From: Natronomonas gomsonensis
GTDB taxonomy: Archaea > Halobacteriota > Halobacteria > Halobacteriales > Haloarculaceae
Assembly (NCBI RefSeq): GCF_013391635.1
Contig: NZ_JACAWU010000002.1
Coordinates: 1,612,001 to 1,676,000 of the forward strand
Reading direction: 5' to 3'
DNA: 64,000 nt
This document shows positions 54,635 through 63,742 of the stretch, in pieces. Both the position numbers and the translations under genes were made by a program. Below the pieces are notes generated by a model. It was given only the letters and a program-made list of their open reading frames with translations, ran no database searches and was not told the origin of the DNA. The stretch's first letter is position 1. Every line of letters starts with the position of its first letter.

Positions 54635-55114
54635 CTACTCGCCGTTCCAGTAGTCGACGTCGTCGTCGCGGTTGTAGTAGCCGTGGACCGACCGCTCCTC
54701 GCGGCCGCCGGGGGGCGACCCGGCGAAGACGCCGATCTTCCCCGAATCCGGATAGACGGTCACGTCGGGTTCGTTCATCGTCGAGACTGCCAGATAGCGG
54801 AGGGACCCCTCGGAGTCATTGACGACGCGGTGGCCGCCGGATTCCTCGGCCGGGAAGGCGACGTAATCGCCCGTCTCGAGGTCGTACGTTTCGTCATCCA
54901 GACGGAGCGTTCCGGTGCCCGAAAGGACGTACAGCGCCTCCTCGTTGCCAGTGTGGTAGTGATACGGCCACGAGCGGTGACCGGCCGGGAGTTCGTACAG
55001 ACTACAGCCGATGTCCTCGCCGTCGGCTGCCTCGGCCAACTGCTTGCGTTTGAACCGCGTCTCCCCGCGGTCGGTTTCGGACCACTCGAGGTCGGCTTCG
55101 TTGATGGGGCCCAT
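54635..55114 (-). CDS. cupin domain protein
   Basis: 159 residues with the two cupin motifs: HYHTGNEEALYVLSGTGTL (first, with H-x-H and E) and GDYVAFPAEESGGHRVVN (second, with H). Metal binding expected. No substrate can be named; sugar- or auxin-binding-like cupins are similar. Located between RNase Z and ilvE on the same strand, 18 bases after ilvE, so likely co-transcribed with it. Confidence 0.84.
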   Translation of the reverse strand: MGPINEADLEWSETDRGETRFKRKQLAEAADGEDIGCSLYELPAGHRSWPYHYHTGNEEALYVLSGTGTLRLDDETYDLETGDYVAFPAEESGGHRVVNDSEGSLRYLAVSTMNEPDVTVYPDSGKIGVFAGSPPGGREERSVHGYYNRDDDVDYWNGE

Positions 55115-55132
55115 GTGTCCTCCCGAAGTCGT

Positions 55133-56062
55133 TTACACGTAGTGGAACCACTCGTCGTAGCCGTCGAGTTCGCCGTTGACGAGGTCGAAGAACCGCTGTT
55201 GAATCTCCTCGGTAACCGGGCCACGCGAACCGTTGCCGATTTCCTTGTCGTCGACGCTCCGGATGGGCGTCACCTCGGCGGCGGTGCCGGTGAAGAACAG
55301 CTCGTCGGCGGTGTAGAGCTGTCCGCGGGCGATAGAGGCCTCGTCGTGGACGGTGTATCCGAGGTCCTCGGCCAGTTGGATGGCCGTCTCGCGGGTGATA
55401 CCGTCGAGGATGGACTCCGAGAGGCCGGTCGTGTAAATCTCGCCGTCGTTGACCATGAAGATGTTCTCGCCGGGGCCCTCCGCGACGTTGCCCTCCTTGT
55501 TGAGGACGATGGCCTCGACGTAGCCGTTGCGGCGGGCCTCCTCGCCGGCCAGCATGGAGTTGACGTAGGGGCCAGTCGCCTTCACGTTCGTCGGAATCTG
55601 ACTGGAGGCGTGTTTTCGCCACGAGGAAACCATCACGTCGACGCCGTTCTCGATGGCGTCCTCGCCGAGGTAGGCGCCCCACGGCCAGCAGGCGACCATC
55701 GTCTCGGTCGGGCAGTCCTTCGGCGAGACGCCCAGGGAGTTGTACCCGTAGTAGACGAGCGGCCGGATGTAACAGGACTCGAGGTCCTGTCGGCGGATGA
55801 GTTCCAGCGTCGCCTCGGTAATCTCCTCGCGCGTGTGGTCGATGTCGTGGTCGAGCACTTTCGCCGAATCGAACAGGCGGTCGAGGTGTTCCTCCCAGCG
55901 GAACAGCGCCGGGCCGTCGACGGTGTCGTAACACCGCGCACCCTCGAAAACGGCCGTTCCGTAGTGCAGCGAGTGGGTCAGAATGTGTGTCTGTGCGTCG
56001 TCCCAGTCGACGAACTCCCCGTTCTGCCAGATGGTGTCGACGTCCATCTCCTCGAAAGACAT
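55133..56062 (-). CDS. ilvE: branched-chain amino acid aminotransferase
   Basis: 309 residues of PLP fold type IV. Catalytic lysine K161 in TNVKATGPY; LEGARCYDT-type loop and YIRPLVYYGYNSLG, with the family end motif GTAAEVTPIRSVDD. Transfers amino groups between glutamate and leucine, isoleucine or valine keto acids. Length is normal (about 305). Followed by the cupin gene on the same strand. Confidence 0.92.
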   Translation of the reverse strand: MSFEEMDVDTIWQNGEFVDWDDAQTHILTHSLHYGTAVFEGARCYDTVDGPALFRWEEHLDRLFDSAKVLDHDIDHTREEITEATLELIRRQDLESCYIRPLVYYGYNSLGVSPKDCPTETMVACWPWGAYLGEDAIENGVDVMVSSWRKHASSQIPTNVKATGPYVNSMLAGEEARRNGYVEAIVLNKEGNVAEGPGENIFMVNDGEIYTTGLSESILDGITRETAIQLAEDLGYTVHDEASIARGQLYTADELFFTGTAAEVTPIRSVDDKEIGNGSRGPVTEEIQQRFFDLVNGELDGYDEWFHYV

Positions 56063-56138
56063 ACTCCGTCTGTGGGCGCCCCCCGTAATGAGTGTTGACG
56101 ATTACTGACAGCGTGTGTCACGCCGCCGACACCGCTCG

Positions 56139-56864
56139 TCAACCGAGTCTGGCCAGCAGTTCCGCCCCCTCGACGTAGGCGAAGCCGTTGCGGTCGGCGT
56201 AGGCCCGGGCCGCCGCCGGCGACAGCGCCCCGCCGGATTCGTCGTCCATCATCTCACAGACGACGACCGCGGGTTCGACATCGGCGGCGTCGGCCAACGC
56301 GATGCCGAGTTCGGTGTGGCCCTCGCGGTCTTCGAGGAGGCCCGGCGCGGCCCGAAGGAGGTGGACGTGGCCTGGCGAGCGGAACGATTCGGCGAACCCC
56401 TCGGCGTCGGCGGCGACGGACCCTTCGGCCCCGTCCCCGGCGACGGTCGTCGCACGGCGGACCGACCCCGCGGCCGCCCCGAGTTCCGAGATGGTGAGCG
56501 CGCGGTCCTCGTCGGTGATGCCGGTGAAGGTGTCGCGGTGGTTGACCGTCAGCGAGAACGACGACCGTTCGTCGTAGGAGAGGTCGTGGCTGGCCGCCGT
56601 CGGGTGGTCAATGAGTTCCTGTGCGAAGGGGAGGTCCCAGGCCGAACACACGTCGTCGGCCAAGGCGACACAGACGAGCCCGCCCGCGTCGTTTCGCATG
56701 CGGGCGACGGCTTTGGGGGTGACGGCGGCCGCCGGATAGACGAGGTCGACCTCGCCCTCGCGGTCGGCGGCGTCGTGGACGAGCACCGGCTCGCCGGCGG
56801 CGAATGCGGCGATGGCCGAATCGACGCCGCGGCGGACGCGCGTGGTGTTACTGCTCTGAGACAT
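56139..56864 (-). CDS. ribB: 3,4-dihydroxy-2-butanone 4-phosphate synthase
   Basis: 241 residues. RibB converts ribulose 5-phosphate to the four-carbon precursor of riboflavin. Visible: [12 protein letters not shown] (acidic active-site loop), [17 protein letters not shown] and [23 protein letters not shown], the pattern of the metal and substrate site. No GTP cyclohydrolase II domain is fused. It overlaps the end of rbkR by 17 bases on the same strand, giving a riboflavin-synthesis/flavin-kinase operon. Confidence 0.93.
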   Translation of the reverse strand: MSQSSNTTRVRRGVDSAIAAFAAGEPVLVHDAADREGEVDLVYPAAAVTPKAVARMRNDAGGLVCVALADDVCSAWDLPFAQELIDHPTAASHDLSYDERSSFSLTVNHRDTFTGITDEDRALTISELGAAAGSVRRATTVAGDGAEGSVAADAEGFAESFRSPGHVHLLRAAPGLLEDREGHTELGIALADAADVEPAVVVCEMMDDESGGALSPAAARAYADRNGFAYVEGAELLARLG

Positions 56865-57549
56865 GGATGGTGACGTGGTCGTCGTCGTTCAGACCCAGTT
56901 CGTCGCGGAGGCGGTCGGGCGCGATGATTTCGAGCTGGTCGGTGCCGTGGTGGGTCCGCTCCGGGGCGATAACGTGGGCAGTCTCGTAGCGGGTGCCGTC
57001 GACGGTTTCGACCGTCGCCGGCCAGCAGAACGCCGGCCCGTATGTTCGGTCGTCGTCCTCCCAGCCGTCGATTCCGACGGGGTCGAGAGCGTCCATGCGG
57101 GCACGAGCGCGGACGCTCTCGTCGTCCAACTCGACGTTGAGCGTGCCGGCGAACGGTTCGTAGCCGAGTCGGTCGCGGAACTGCTCCATGTACCCCGAAA
57201 GGGAGATGTAGTGTCGACCCTCGCCCATCCCGCTCGTGACGACGCCGGAGAGGTCCACGTCGGCGTCGCCCTCGAACAGTCGGCGGTAGTCGGCATACTC
57301 CCGCTGGAGGGCCCGCTCGCCGACTTCGGTGACGGCGATGCGCTGGCCGTCGCCGGTCATGTCGCGTTCGATGAATTCGGCGTCTTCGAGCCGCTGGAGT
57401 CGCCGGGAGGCGGTCTGGTTCGATGCGTCGAGGCGGTCGGCGAGCGCCGCACACGTCACCGTCGCCCGACCCTCGAGCGCGCCGTCGAGGGCGACGAGCT
57501 TCAGCGTCGCCAACTCGTCGTGTCCCACGCGCTCGGTCGTCTGTGACAT
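56848..57549 (-). CDS. rbkR: CTP-dependent riboflavin kinase with winged helix (RbkR)
   Basis: 233 residues. N-terminal winged helix ([22 protein letters not shown]) and C-terminal archaeal riboflavin kinase ([35 protein letters not shown]), which phosphorylates riboflavin with CTP to FMN. This two-domain layout is that of RbkR, known in archaea as a bifunctional kinase and transcriptional regulator of riboflavin genes. Placed directly before ribB (17-base overlap). A TTAAGG box and an inverted repeat covering the start region suggest autoregulation. Confidence 0.9.
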   Translation of the reverse strand: MSQTTERVGHDELATLKLVALDGALEGRATVTCAALADRLDASNQTASRRLQRLEDAEFIERDMTGDGQRIAVTEVGERALQREYADYRRLFEGDADVDLSGVVTSGMGEGRHYISLSGYMEQFRDRLGYEPFAGTLNVELDDESVRARARMDALDPVGIDGWEDDDRTYGPAFCWPATVETVDGTRYETAHVIAPERTHHGTDQLEIIAPDRLRDELGLNDDDHVTIHVSEQ

Positions 57550-57560
57550 ACCGTCCGGTA
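57549..57560 (-). promoter_or_regulatory. inverted repeat at the rbkR start, candidate operator
   Basis: TACCG-TC-CGGTA overlaps the first base of the rbkR start codon and the transcription start region, downstream of the TTAAGG TATA-like box. The position suits repression by a dimeric DNA-binding protein, most obviously RbkR itself. Confidence 0.45.
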
Positions 57561-57633
57561 GGGAGTATTGCCCCTTAACCGTAACGGAAATGGCATGCGT
57601 AACAGAATTGGAACGGTACGCACGCCGAGAGCG

Positions 57634-57672
57634 GTTTACAGCGTAAACTGCGCATCCAAGACGTAAATACGT
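57634..57672. promoter_or_regulatory. two inverted repeats between twy1 and rbkR
   Basis: GTTTAC-AGC-GTAAAC (57634-57648, extended by GC/GC after one mismatch) and ACGTA-AA-TACGT (57661-57672). They lie 85-125 bases upstream of rbkR and 24-62 bases beyond the twy1 stop. They may be operators, or the first may be part of a twy1 transcript end. Confidence 0.4.
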
Positions 57673-57695
57673 GGCGAGGCCGGCGACGGTTGCTG

Positions 57696-58667
57696 TCAGT
57701 CGCTGGTCCCTTTCGCGTAGGAGCCCTCGGTCCAAAAGTCCGAGCCGCCTTTCAGTTCCGGTACCCACGTGTCCTCCTCGCGTGCGAGGAGGGCGACCCG
57801 GGAGGCCGGCACGTCGCGGACGACCGGATGGTCGGGCATGTACTCGCCGACCGCTTCGGTGAAGGCGACGACGTCCTCGTGGTCGGGCATCACTTCGCGG
57901 TCCAGTCGGTCCCGGGAGTTGCCGACGTGCATGAACGCCTTCATCTCGACGAAGTCGGCGTCGGCGCGGTCGAACATCCCCGCGTACCACTCCGGCGTCT
58001 TCATGTTGTAGCCGTTCAGAAGCGTCGTCCGAAGGACCGTCCGGGTTTCGTCCTTCTCGGCGAGTACGTCCAGCGTCTCGATGAGGTTGTCCCAGGCGTC
58101 GTCCTCGACGGCTTTGACGACCTCGCCGAACGTCTTCCGGTCGGGGGCGTCGACGCTGACGTACAACTGCGTGGGGTCACACTCCGCCAACACTTCCGGC
58201 CGAGTGCCGTTGGAGACGAGAAACGTCGTGATACCGCGGTCGTGGAACGCCTCGATGAGTTCCGGCAGGTAGGGGTACAGCGTCGGTTCGCCGTCCAGCG
58301 AGATGGCGACGTGTCGGGGCTCCATCGCCTCCTCGAAGACCTTCTCGGGTACGTCGTCGTTGCCGCCGAAGCCGCTGAGGAGTTTCCGCTGTAGGTCGAT
58401 GGAGGCGTCGACGACCGCCTCGGGGTCGTCCCACTCCACGTCACCGAGTTCGTAGGCGTGGCCGGCGTGGTCCCGCCAGCAGAACACACACCGCTCGTTG
58501 CACTTGACGACCGGCGTCATCTGGATGCAGCGGTGACTCTGGATGCCGTAGAAGTGGTTCTTGTAACAGCGGCCCTCTCCGCGCAGGGCGTTGGCCGTCC
58601 ACCCGCAGGTCTGGGCGGCGGTGTGGTTCTCCGAGTGATAGTCAGGGTCGCTGACCTGCTTGGGCAT
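57696..58667 (-). CDS. twy1: 4-demethylwyosine synthase (TYW1)
   Basis: 323 residues. Radical SAM enzyme that condenses pyruvate with N1-methylguanosine-37 of tRNA-Phe in wyosine synthesis. Radical SAM cysteines C56, C60, C63 ([10 protein letters not shown]3CX2C); the second cluster is bound by C21, C34 and C47, spaced 13 and 13 as in M. jannaschii TYW1. SLDGEPT and the later LVSNGT, YVSVDAP stretches agree. No flavodoxin domain, as usual for archaea. Confidence 0.94.
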   Translation of the reverse strand: MPKQVSDPDYHSENHTAAQTCGWTANALRGEGRCYKNHFYGIQSHRCIQMTPVVKCNERCVFCWRDHAGHAYELGDVEWDDPEAVVDASIDLQRKLLSGFGGNDDVPEKVFEEAMEPRHVAISLDGEPTLYPYLPELIEAFHDRGITTFLVSNGTRPEVLAECDPTQLYVSVDAPDRKTFGEVVKAVEDDAWDNLIETLDVLAEKDETRTVLRTTLLNGYNMKTPEWYAGMFDRADADFVEMKAFMHVGNSRDRLDREVMPDHEDVVAFTEAVGEYMPDHPVVRDVPASRVALLAREEDTWVPELKGGSDFWTEGSYAKGTSD

Positions 58668-58812
58668 ACCCGCCCATACAGCGACGAAGGCCTAAAGGCC
58701 GTGGTTCGGTCGTGTGTGAAGTCATACCACGACGTTCGATACACGTTTCCACGGGTCGTGATACGTTCGTTCACTGCAGCCGCTCTTTGGTCAGTGTTCA
58801 CACGAACTCCTA

Positions 58813-58825
58813 ATACAATTTGTAT
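58813..58825 (+). promoter_or_regulatory. inverted repeat upstream of the first tandem paralog
   Basis: ATACAA-T-TTGTAT, a perfect 6-base inverted repeat with one central base in AT-rich DNA, 45 bases before ATG 58870. A CTTTTGC TATA-like box follows at 58841-58847. Confidence 0.45.
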
Positions 58826-58869
58826 GCTTTCTACAGAACCCTTTTGCGTGGTGATGGAAACGAATAGAC

Positions 58870-59367
58870 ATGCTCAGAGGGCTCGATACGTGGGGCGAAA
58901 ACGACGACGAACCGATGATAATCAAAGCGGCCGGACGCGAGGCGTTCGACGGTGACGTGACCGTCTACGTCGCCGAATCCCTCTCGTCGGAGAGCCACGA
59001 GCGGTTCCGCGCCGTCCGCGATGGCTTCGATCGGCTCGAAGCCGCCGAGGTGGTCGACGGCGTCAGCGTCGTGACGTGGCCAACCGAGGTCGACGCGCCG
59101 ACCGACGGCCCCGAAAACGAGGTCGTCGCCACCTACGACGAGTTCGTCGAGTCGGTCGGCACCGACGCCCTCGAACCGTTCTTCGAGGCCGAAACCGGTG
59201 CCGACGACCACGAACGCACCGTCACCATGCCCGACATCTGCATCACGGTTCGCGACGAGGGCGAACTGACGGGTCTCTACCCGAAGCGAGACGGCAGCGC
59301 AACCCAGTCGGTCGAGGACTGTCTGGCCGCCCTCGCGATGGGCGACCGCGTCGAGAACGTCGCCTGA
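58870..59367 (+). CDS. haloarchaeal small protein (HTH_63-like), tandem paralog 1
   Basis: 165 residues starting MLRGLDTWGENDDEP. Central part reads DGDVTVYVAESLSSESHERF…RLEAAEVVDGVSVVTW, then YDEFVESVG…LEPFFEAETG, then [19 protein letters not shown] and SVEDCLAALAMGDRVENV. This order of elements resembles the haloarchaeal HTH_63-type proteins (PF20575), a guess based on layout. It is closely similar to the next gene along the whole length, so the two arose by tandem duplication. No function known. Confidence 0.65.
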   Translation: MLRGLDTWGENDDEPMIIKAAGREAFDGDVTVYVAESLSSESHERFRAVRDGFDRLEAAEVVDGVSVVTWPTEVDAPTDGPENEVVATYDEFVESVGTDALEPFFEAETGADDHERTVTMPDICITVRDEGELTGLYPKRDGSATQSVEDCLAALAMGDRVENVA

Positions 59368-59546
59368 ATCCCGCCGTTTCGAGCCCCGACGGACCTTTTC
59401 GTTCGTTCCGATTGCTCCAGTACGCGCCGACGCACAGCCCACACCGCCGAATTCGAACGTTTATTTCTAATATCGAACAGAGCCTACTCACAACTTCTGA
59501 ACGTCATTTAGAAACGTTTGAACCGTTATTGCCACTTATTTCTTTA

Positions 59547-59562
59547 GTTCTTGGTGAAGAAC
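59547..59562 (+). promoter_or_regulatory. inverted repeat upstream of the second tandem paralog
   Basis: GTTCTT-GGTG-AAGAAC, perfect arms of six bases, directly before a CTTTTCC box (59564-59570) that is 23-29 bases before ATG 59593. The arms differ from those before the first paralog. The surrounding 59450-59570 is strikingly AT-rich for this genome. Confidence 0.45.
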
Positions 59563-59592
59563 GCTTTTCCATTGGTCGGCTGATGTAGAGAT

Positions 59593-60087
59593 ATGCTCAG
59601 AGGACTCGATATGGGTGGAAAATCCGGCGGTGAGCCCACGATAATCAGGGTGGCCGACCGGGAGCCACTATCGGCGGAGCTGACCCTCTACGTCCACGAG
59701 ACCGTTCCGGACGCTGCCTCCGACAGGGTTTCGAGCGCCCTCGATGGGTTCGAACTACTGGAGCAGGCGGGCGTGGTGACCGACCGTCGAGTCGAGACGG
59801 TATCTAGGCAGCCGACGGGGAATGAAGCCGACGGGAGCGCACCCGCCGCCGTCTACGACGAGTTCGTCGAGGCAGTCGACTGGGAGTCGTTGGACCCGTT
59901 CTTCAAGACGCGGCCCGGTTCCGACGGTGCCGACCGCGTCACGTTCCCGCCGCTCTGTGTCGCCATCCGAGACGCCGGCGAGTTGACCGGACTCTACCCC
60001 CGGTGGAACGACGGCACCCACGAGAGCATCGAGGACTGTTTGAACGCGCTGGCTGCTGGCGACCGCGTCGAGAACGTCCGGCCCTGA
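59593..60087 (+). CDS. haloarchaeal small protein (HTH_63-like), tandem paralog 2
   Basis: 164 residues, paralog of the preceding protein: identical opening [83 protein letters not shown] and [18 protein letters not shown]. Differences cluster in the linker around residues 65-85. Function unknown; a conserved Cys in the PPLC/PDIC strand is shared. Own promoter with an inverted repeat. argS follows 52 bases later. Confidence 0.65.
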   Translation: MLRGLDMGGKSGGEPTIIRVADREPLSAELTLYVHETVPDAASDRVSSALDGFELLEQAGVVTDRRVETVSRQPTGNEADGSAPAAVYDEFVEAVDWESLDPFFKTRPGSDGADRVTFPPLCVAIRDAGELTGLYPRWNDGTHESIEDCLNALAAGDRVENVRP

Positions 60088-60139
60088 CCGACGGCGCCGT
60101 TCGGAAACCCCTTTATCGGCCGCTCGTCAACCGTCGGGT

Positions 60140-61933
60140 ATGTTCCTTGCGTTCCGGGAGTCGGTCGCCACGGCGCTGGAAACGGCGCTCGCGGCCAACG
60201 ACTACCCAACCGACGACCTCGGTATCGAGGAGCCACCGGAAGACGTCGAGGCGGTCTTCGCCTCCAGCGTCGCCTTCCGACTGGCCGAGCGGGCCGAAGC
60301 ACCGCCGCCGAAGGTGGCCGCCGAACTCGCCGACGCCATCGACCCCGACGACTACGACTACCTCGACCGCGTCGACGTTCAGGGTCCGTATCTGAACTTC
60401 CTGCCAGACGAGTCGTACTTCGCCGACACGCTGGACGCCGGCGGGGACGCCGCCTTCGGCAGACTCCCCGACCGCGACACCTCCGTCGTCGTCGAACACA
60501 CCTCCGCGAACCCGACCGGGCCTGTCCACGTCGGGCGCGCGCGCAACCCCATCATCGGCGACGCCGTCGCCAACGCCCTCGATTACGCCGGCTACGACGT
60601 CGACCGCCACTACTACGTCAACGACGCCGGCCGGCAGATGGCCGTCTTCACCTGGGCCTACGAGCGCTTCGACGAGGATGACCTCCCCGAACCGGCACGG
60701 GACCGCGCGGAGTACCGGATGGTTCGCTACTACCGGAAGGGCAACGCCTTCCTCGAAGAAGCCGACCCCGAAGAAGTCGAGGCGGCCGAAGCCGAAATCG
60801 AAGCCATCCTCCAGGGGCTGGAAGCCGGCGACGAGGAGACCTACGAGCGCGTCGGCGAAGTCGTCGACACCGTCCTCGGCGGGATGAAGGAGTGTCTCGC
60901 CCGCCTCCCCGCGGATTTCGACGAGTTCGTCAAGGAGACCAAGTTCATGCGCGACGGCTCGACCGACGACATAATCGCCCGCCTGAAGGAACTCGACGGC
61001 GCCGTCTACGAGGACGACGCGTGGCAACTCACCTTCGACGACATCGAGAAGAACCTCGTCTTCCTCCGAGCCGACGACACCTCGCTGTACACGACCCGCG
61101 ATTTGGCCCACCACGAGTGGAAGTTCGACAACTACGACCGCGCGGTCACCGTCCTCGGTGAGGACCACAAACTGCAGGCAGAGCAACTCCAAGCGACCCT
61201 CGAGCTGCTCGGCAACGACACCGACCGACTGCAGAACGTCATCTACTCCTACGTCAACCTCCCCGAGGGGAAGATGTCGACCCGCCGAGGGACTGGCGTC
61301 CAGTTGGACGACCTGCTGGACGAGGCAATCGACCGCGCGCGCGAGGAAGTCGAAGACCGCATGGACGACCGCCTCCGCGACGACGACCTCGACGAAGCCG
61401 ACGTCGACCGCATCGCCCGACAGGTCGGCATCGGCGCCGTCCGCTACGACATCGTCTCGAAACAGCCGACGAAGGCCATCACCTTCGAGTGGGAGCGCGC
61501 ACTGGACTTCGAGGCCCAATCGGCCCCTTACGTCCAGTACGTCCACGCGCGCTGTTGTGGGATTCTGAGCGAGGCGCGACGCGCCTCGGAAAGTGCGAGC
61601 GGCGACGAGCAGCGAGCAGGCGAAGCCGACGAACTCGAACCGGCTGCCGACACCTCGGTTCTCACCACAGACGCCGAGCGCGACCTCATCCGCTCGCTCG
61701 CGCGGTTCCCCGGCGTCGTCGAGTCGGCCGCCTCGGACCTCGAACCCCACCAGGTCGCCACGTACACCCGCGAACTCGCCGACCGGTTCAACGCCTTCTA
61801 TCGGGAGTGTCCCGTCCTCACCGCCGACGACGCCGAGACCCGTGCCGCACGACTCGCGCTCGTCGCCGCCTCGAAACACGCCGTCGCCAACGCGCTCGAT
61901 ATCTTGGGTGTGGAAGCGCCGGAGTCGATGTAA
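60140..61933 (+). CDS. argS: arginyl-tRNA synthetase
   Basis: 597 residues, class I. N-terminal tRNA-binding domain, then the HIGH-equivalent [14 protein letters not shown] and the KMSKS-equivalent [11 protein letters not shown], and the C-terminal anticodon-binding helical bundle ending LGVEAPESM. Acidic insertion rich in E at about 485-515 ([21 protein letters not shown]). ATG 60140 at the family start. Followed by a long inverted repeat. Confidence 0.95.
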   Translation: MFLAFRESVATALETALAANDYPTDDLGIEEPPEDVEAVFASSVAFRLAERAEAPPPKVAAELADAIDPDDYDYLDRVDVQGPYLNFLPDESYFADTLDAGGDAAFGRLPDRDTSVVVEHTSANPTGPVHVGRARNPIIGDAVANALDYAGYDVDRHYYVNDAGRQMAVFTWAYERFDEDDLPEPARDRAEYRMVRYYRKGNAFLEEADPEEVEAAEAEIEAILQGLEAGDEETYERVGEVVDTVLGGMKECLARLPADFDEFVKETKFMRDGSTDDIIARLKELDGAVYEDDAWQLTFDDIEKNLVFLRADDTSLYTTRDLAHHEWKFDNYDRAVTVLGEDHKLQAEQLQATLELLGNDTDRLQNVIYSYVNLPEGKMSTRRGTGVQLDDLLDEAIDRAREEVEDRMDDRLRDDDLDEADVDRIARQVGIGAVRYDIVSKQPTKAITFEWERALDFEAQSAPYVQYVHARCCGILSEARRASESASGDEQRAGEADELEPAADTSVLTTDAERDLIRSLARFPGVVESAASDLEPHQVATYTRELADRFNAFYRECPVLTADDAETRAARLALVAASKHAVANALDILGVEAPESM

Positions 61934-61935
61934 CC

Positions 61936-61993
61936 CGAAGTTTTTGCGCCGAGCGGTTCGTGCTCCGCGCGAACCCGAGGCGCAAAAACTTCG
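61936..61993. repeat. long inverted repeat after argS
   Basis: Perfect 15-base arms (61936-61950 and 61979-61993: CGAAGTTTTTGCGCC and its complement) separated by 28 bases that contain a further inverted GGTTCG/CGAACC pair. The transcript could form a two-part hairpin with a T-rich arm. Position, between the ends of argS and the convergent small membrane gene, suits a shared transcription end or an intergenic palindromic repeat. Confidence 0.75.
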
Positions 61994-62100
61994 ATGAAAA
62001 AGGCCGCCGACTCGCTTCGCTCGTCGCCGTGAACCGCTCGCGCCTCCGGGCGCTCGCGGATACTGCTCTTCTCCTCCAGTTTGGACACGAACAGAGAGTT

Positions 62101-62235
62101 TCAGACCAGCGGTGCGACCGTCGGCAGGATGCTGCCGCCGACGGCGAGGACGGCGGCTGCCCCGAGACCGAGCGCGAGCAGCAGGAAGATGGCGATCCAC
62201 GACAGTCGAACCGAACTCTCCTCGCTCTGTGACAT
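62101..62235 (-). CDS. 44-residue membrane protein
   Basis: ATG 62235 gives MSQSEESSVRLSWIAIFLLL…, one transmembrane helix of about 25 residues after a polar start and a short tail. Too small for most annotation, yet codon use and the regular sequence argue that it is real. Divergent from prf1 with 90 bases between the starts. Unknown function. Confidence 0.6.
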   Translation of the reverse strand: MSQSEESSVRLSWIAIFLLLALGLGAAAVLAVGGSILPTVAPLV

Positions 62236-62295
62236 AGCGGGATGTGTGCGGAGTGGCCTGATAGGCCTTACTCTCTGCTCCCACAAAGGACGGAG

Positions 62296-62303
62296 TTTTA
62301 TTT
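62296..62303 (+). promoter_or_regulatory. TATA box of prf1
   Basis: TTTTATTT, 23-30 bases before ATG 62326; leaderless transcript expected. Confidence 0.65.
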
Positions 62304-62325
62304 CCGGGGGCGCAAACCAACTGCA

Positions 62326-63567
62326 ATGAGCGAAAGCGAGGGGGACCCCTCGGACAAACAGAAATACGAGTTTCAGAAGGTAATCGAGGAACTCGACGAC
62401 TACTCGGGTTCCGGAACCCAGCTCGTCTCCATCTACATCCCCGAAGACAGGCTAATTAGCGACGTGGTCGCCCACGTCACCCAGGAGCACAGCGAAGCGT
62501 CCAACATCAAGTCCAAGCAGACCCGAACGGCAGTACAGGACGCCCTCACCAGCATCAAAGACCGTCTGAAGTACTACGATGTCCACCCACCGGAAAACGG
62601 GATGGTCATCTTCTCGGGCGCCGTCGACGCCGGCGGCGGCCAGACCGACATGGTCACCGAGGTGCTGGAATCGCCGCCGGACCCCATCGAGTCGTTCCGG
62701 TATCACTGTGATTCGCACTTCCTCACCGAGCCGCTGGCAGAGATGCTCGGCGACAAGGGGCTGTACGGCCTCATCGTGTTGGACCGACGGGAGGCCAACG
62801 TCGGGTGGCTGAAAGGCAAACGCGTCGAACCCGTCAAATCGGCTTCTTCGCTGGTCCCCGGCAAGCAGCGAAAAGGTGGCCAGTCAGCCCAGCGATTCGC
62901 CCGCCTGCGGCTGGAAGCCATCGACAACTTCTATCAGGAAGTCGCCGGCATGGCCGACGACCTCTTCGTCCCCAAGCGCCACGAGATGGACGGCATCCTC
63001 GTGGGTGGCCCCTCGCCGACGAAAGACGAGTTCCTCGATGGCGACTACCTCCACCACGAACTGCAGGACATGGTGTTGGGGAAGTTCGACGTCTCCTACA
63101 CGGACGAATCCGGATTGTACGACCTCGTCGACGCCGCCCAGGACGTGCTGGCCGAAACCGAGGTGATGAAGGACAAATCCGAGATGGAGGAGTTCTTCGA
63201 GCAACTCCACGACGGCCAGAAGGCCACCTACGGCTTCGAGGCCACCCGACAGAACCTCATGATGGGTGCCGTCGACCGCCTGCTCATCAGCGAGGACCTC
63301 CGAAAGGACGTGGTCGTCTACGAATGCGGCGGCCGCGAGGAATTCGAGGTCGTCAACCGAAAAGCGGGGACGCCGAGTCACACCTGCGAGGACGGAACGG
63401 AGGGCGAGGTCCAAGAGCGTGAAGACGTCATCGACCATCTCATGGACCTCGCCGAACAGCGCGGGTCGGATGCGAAGTTCATCTCCACCGACTTCGAGAA
63501 GGGCGAGCAACTGCTCACGGCGTTCGGTGGCATCGCCGGCATTCTCCGCTACTCGACGGGCGTCTAA
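62326..63567 (+). CDS. prf1: peptide chain release factor aRF1
   Basis: 413 residues. Releases the peptide at all three stop codons. The stop-recognition NIKS motif is at residues 60-63, YxCxxxF-like YHCDSHF follows near 125-131, and the catalytic GGQ is at 184-186 (RKGGQSAQRF). The C-terminal domain (ECGGREEFEV…) binds the ABCE1/aEF1A partners. ATG 62326 is set by the TATA box and family start; the frame is open 28 codons further upstream. Confidence 0.96.
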   Translation: MSESEGDPSDKQKYEFQKVIEELDDYSGSGTQLVSIYIPEDRLISDVVAHVTQEHSEASNIKSKQTRTAVQDALTSIKDRLKYYDVHPPENGMVIFSGAVDAGGGQTDMVTEVLESPPDPIESFRYHCDSHFLTEPLAEMLGDKGLYGLIVLDRREANVGWLKGKRVEPVKSASSLVPGKQRKGGQSAQRFARLRLEAIDNFYQEVAGMADDLFVPKRHEMDGILVGGPSPTKDEFLDGDYLHHELQDMVLGKFDVSYTDESGLYDLVDAAQDVLAETEVMKDKSEMEEFFEQLHDGQKATYGFEATRQNLMMGAVDRLLISEDLRKDVVVYECGGREEFEVVNRKAGTPSHTCEDGTEGEVQEREDVIDHLMDLAEQRGSDAKFISTDFEKGEQLLTAFGGIAGILRYSTGV

Positions 63568-63599
63568 GGCCCGACAGCCGACGCGGACAGCCGTCCCCC

Positions 63600-63719
63600 A
63601 TGACTGCCCGCGCGTCGGCCGACTCCCCCCGCCCCGAAGAGAGGGTGCAACCCACCCCCTCGGAGGTTAGCCGTTCGGGTTTATTACGTCACTGCGTGAC
63701 GCATCCTTCCACAAAGTGA
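63600..63719 (+). CDS. possible 39-codon small gene behind prf1
   Basis: ATG 63600 opens MTARASADSPRPEERVQ and the frame runs to TGA 63717-63719, ending in HCVTHPSTK, with no overlap to other genes. Low-probability call: codon use is mixed and no TATA box is visible upstream. Within it, GTCAC-TGC-GTGAC (63688-63700) is a perfect inverted repeat, and just after it TTATATTTAA (63724-63733) is a promoter-like box. The region could instead be a transcript end or a small RNA. Confidence 0.25.
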   Translation: MTARASADSPRPEERVQPTPSEVSRSGLLRHCVTHPSTK

Positions 63720-63742
63720 AAACTTATATTTAAGCGTTTCCC

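Noticed and set aside
53786..56098. 770-codon open frame on the plus strand across RNase Z, cupin and ilvE
   Set aside because: It is antisense to three well supported genes; composition is arginine, valine and glycine rich as expected for a shadow frame.
60113..62326. 737-codon open frame on the minus strand opposite argS
   Set aside because: Entirely antisense to argS, which has all synthetase motifs.
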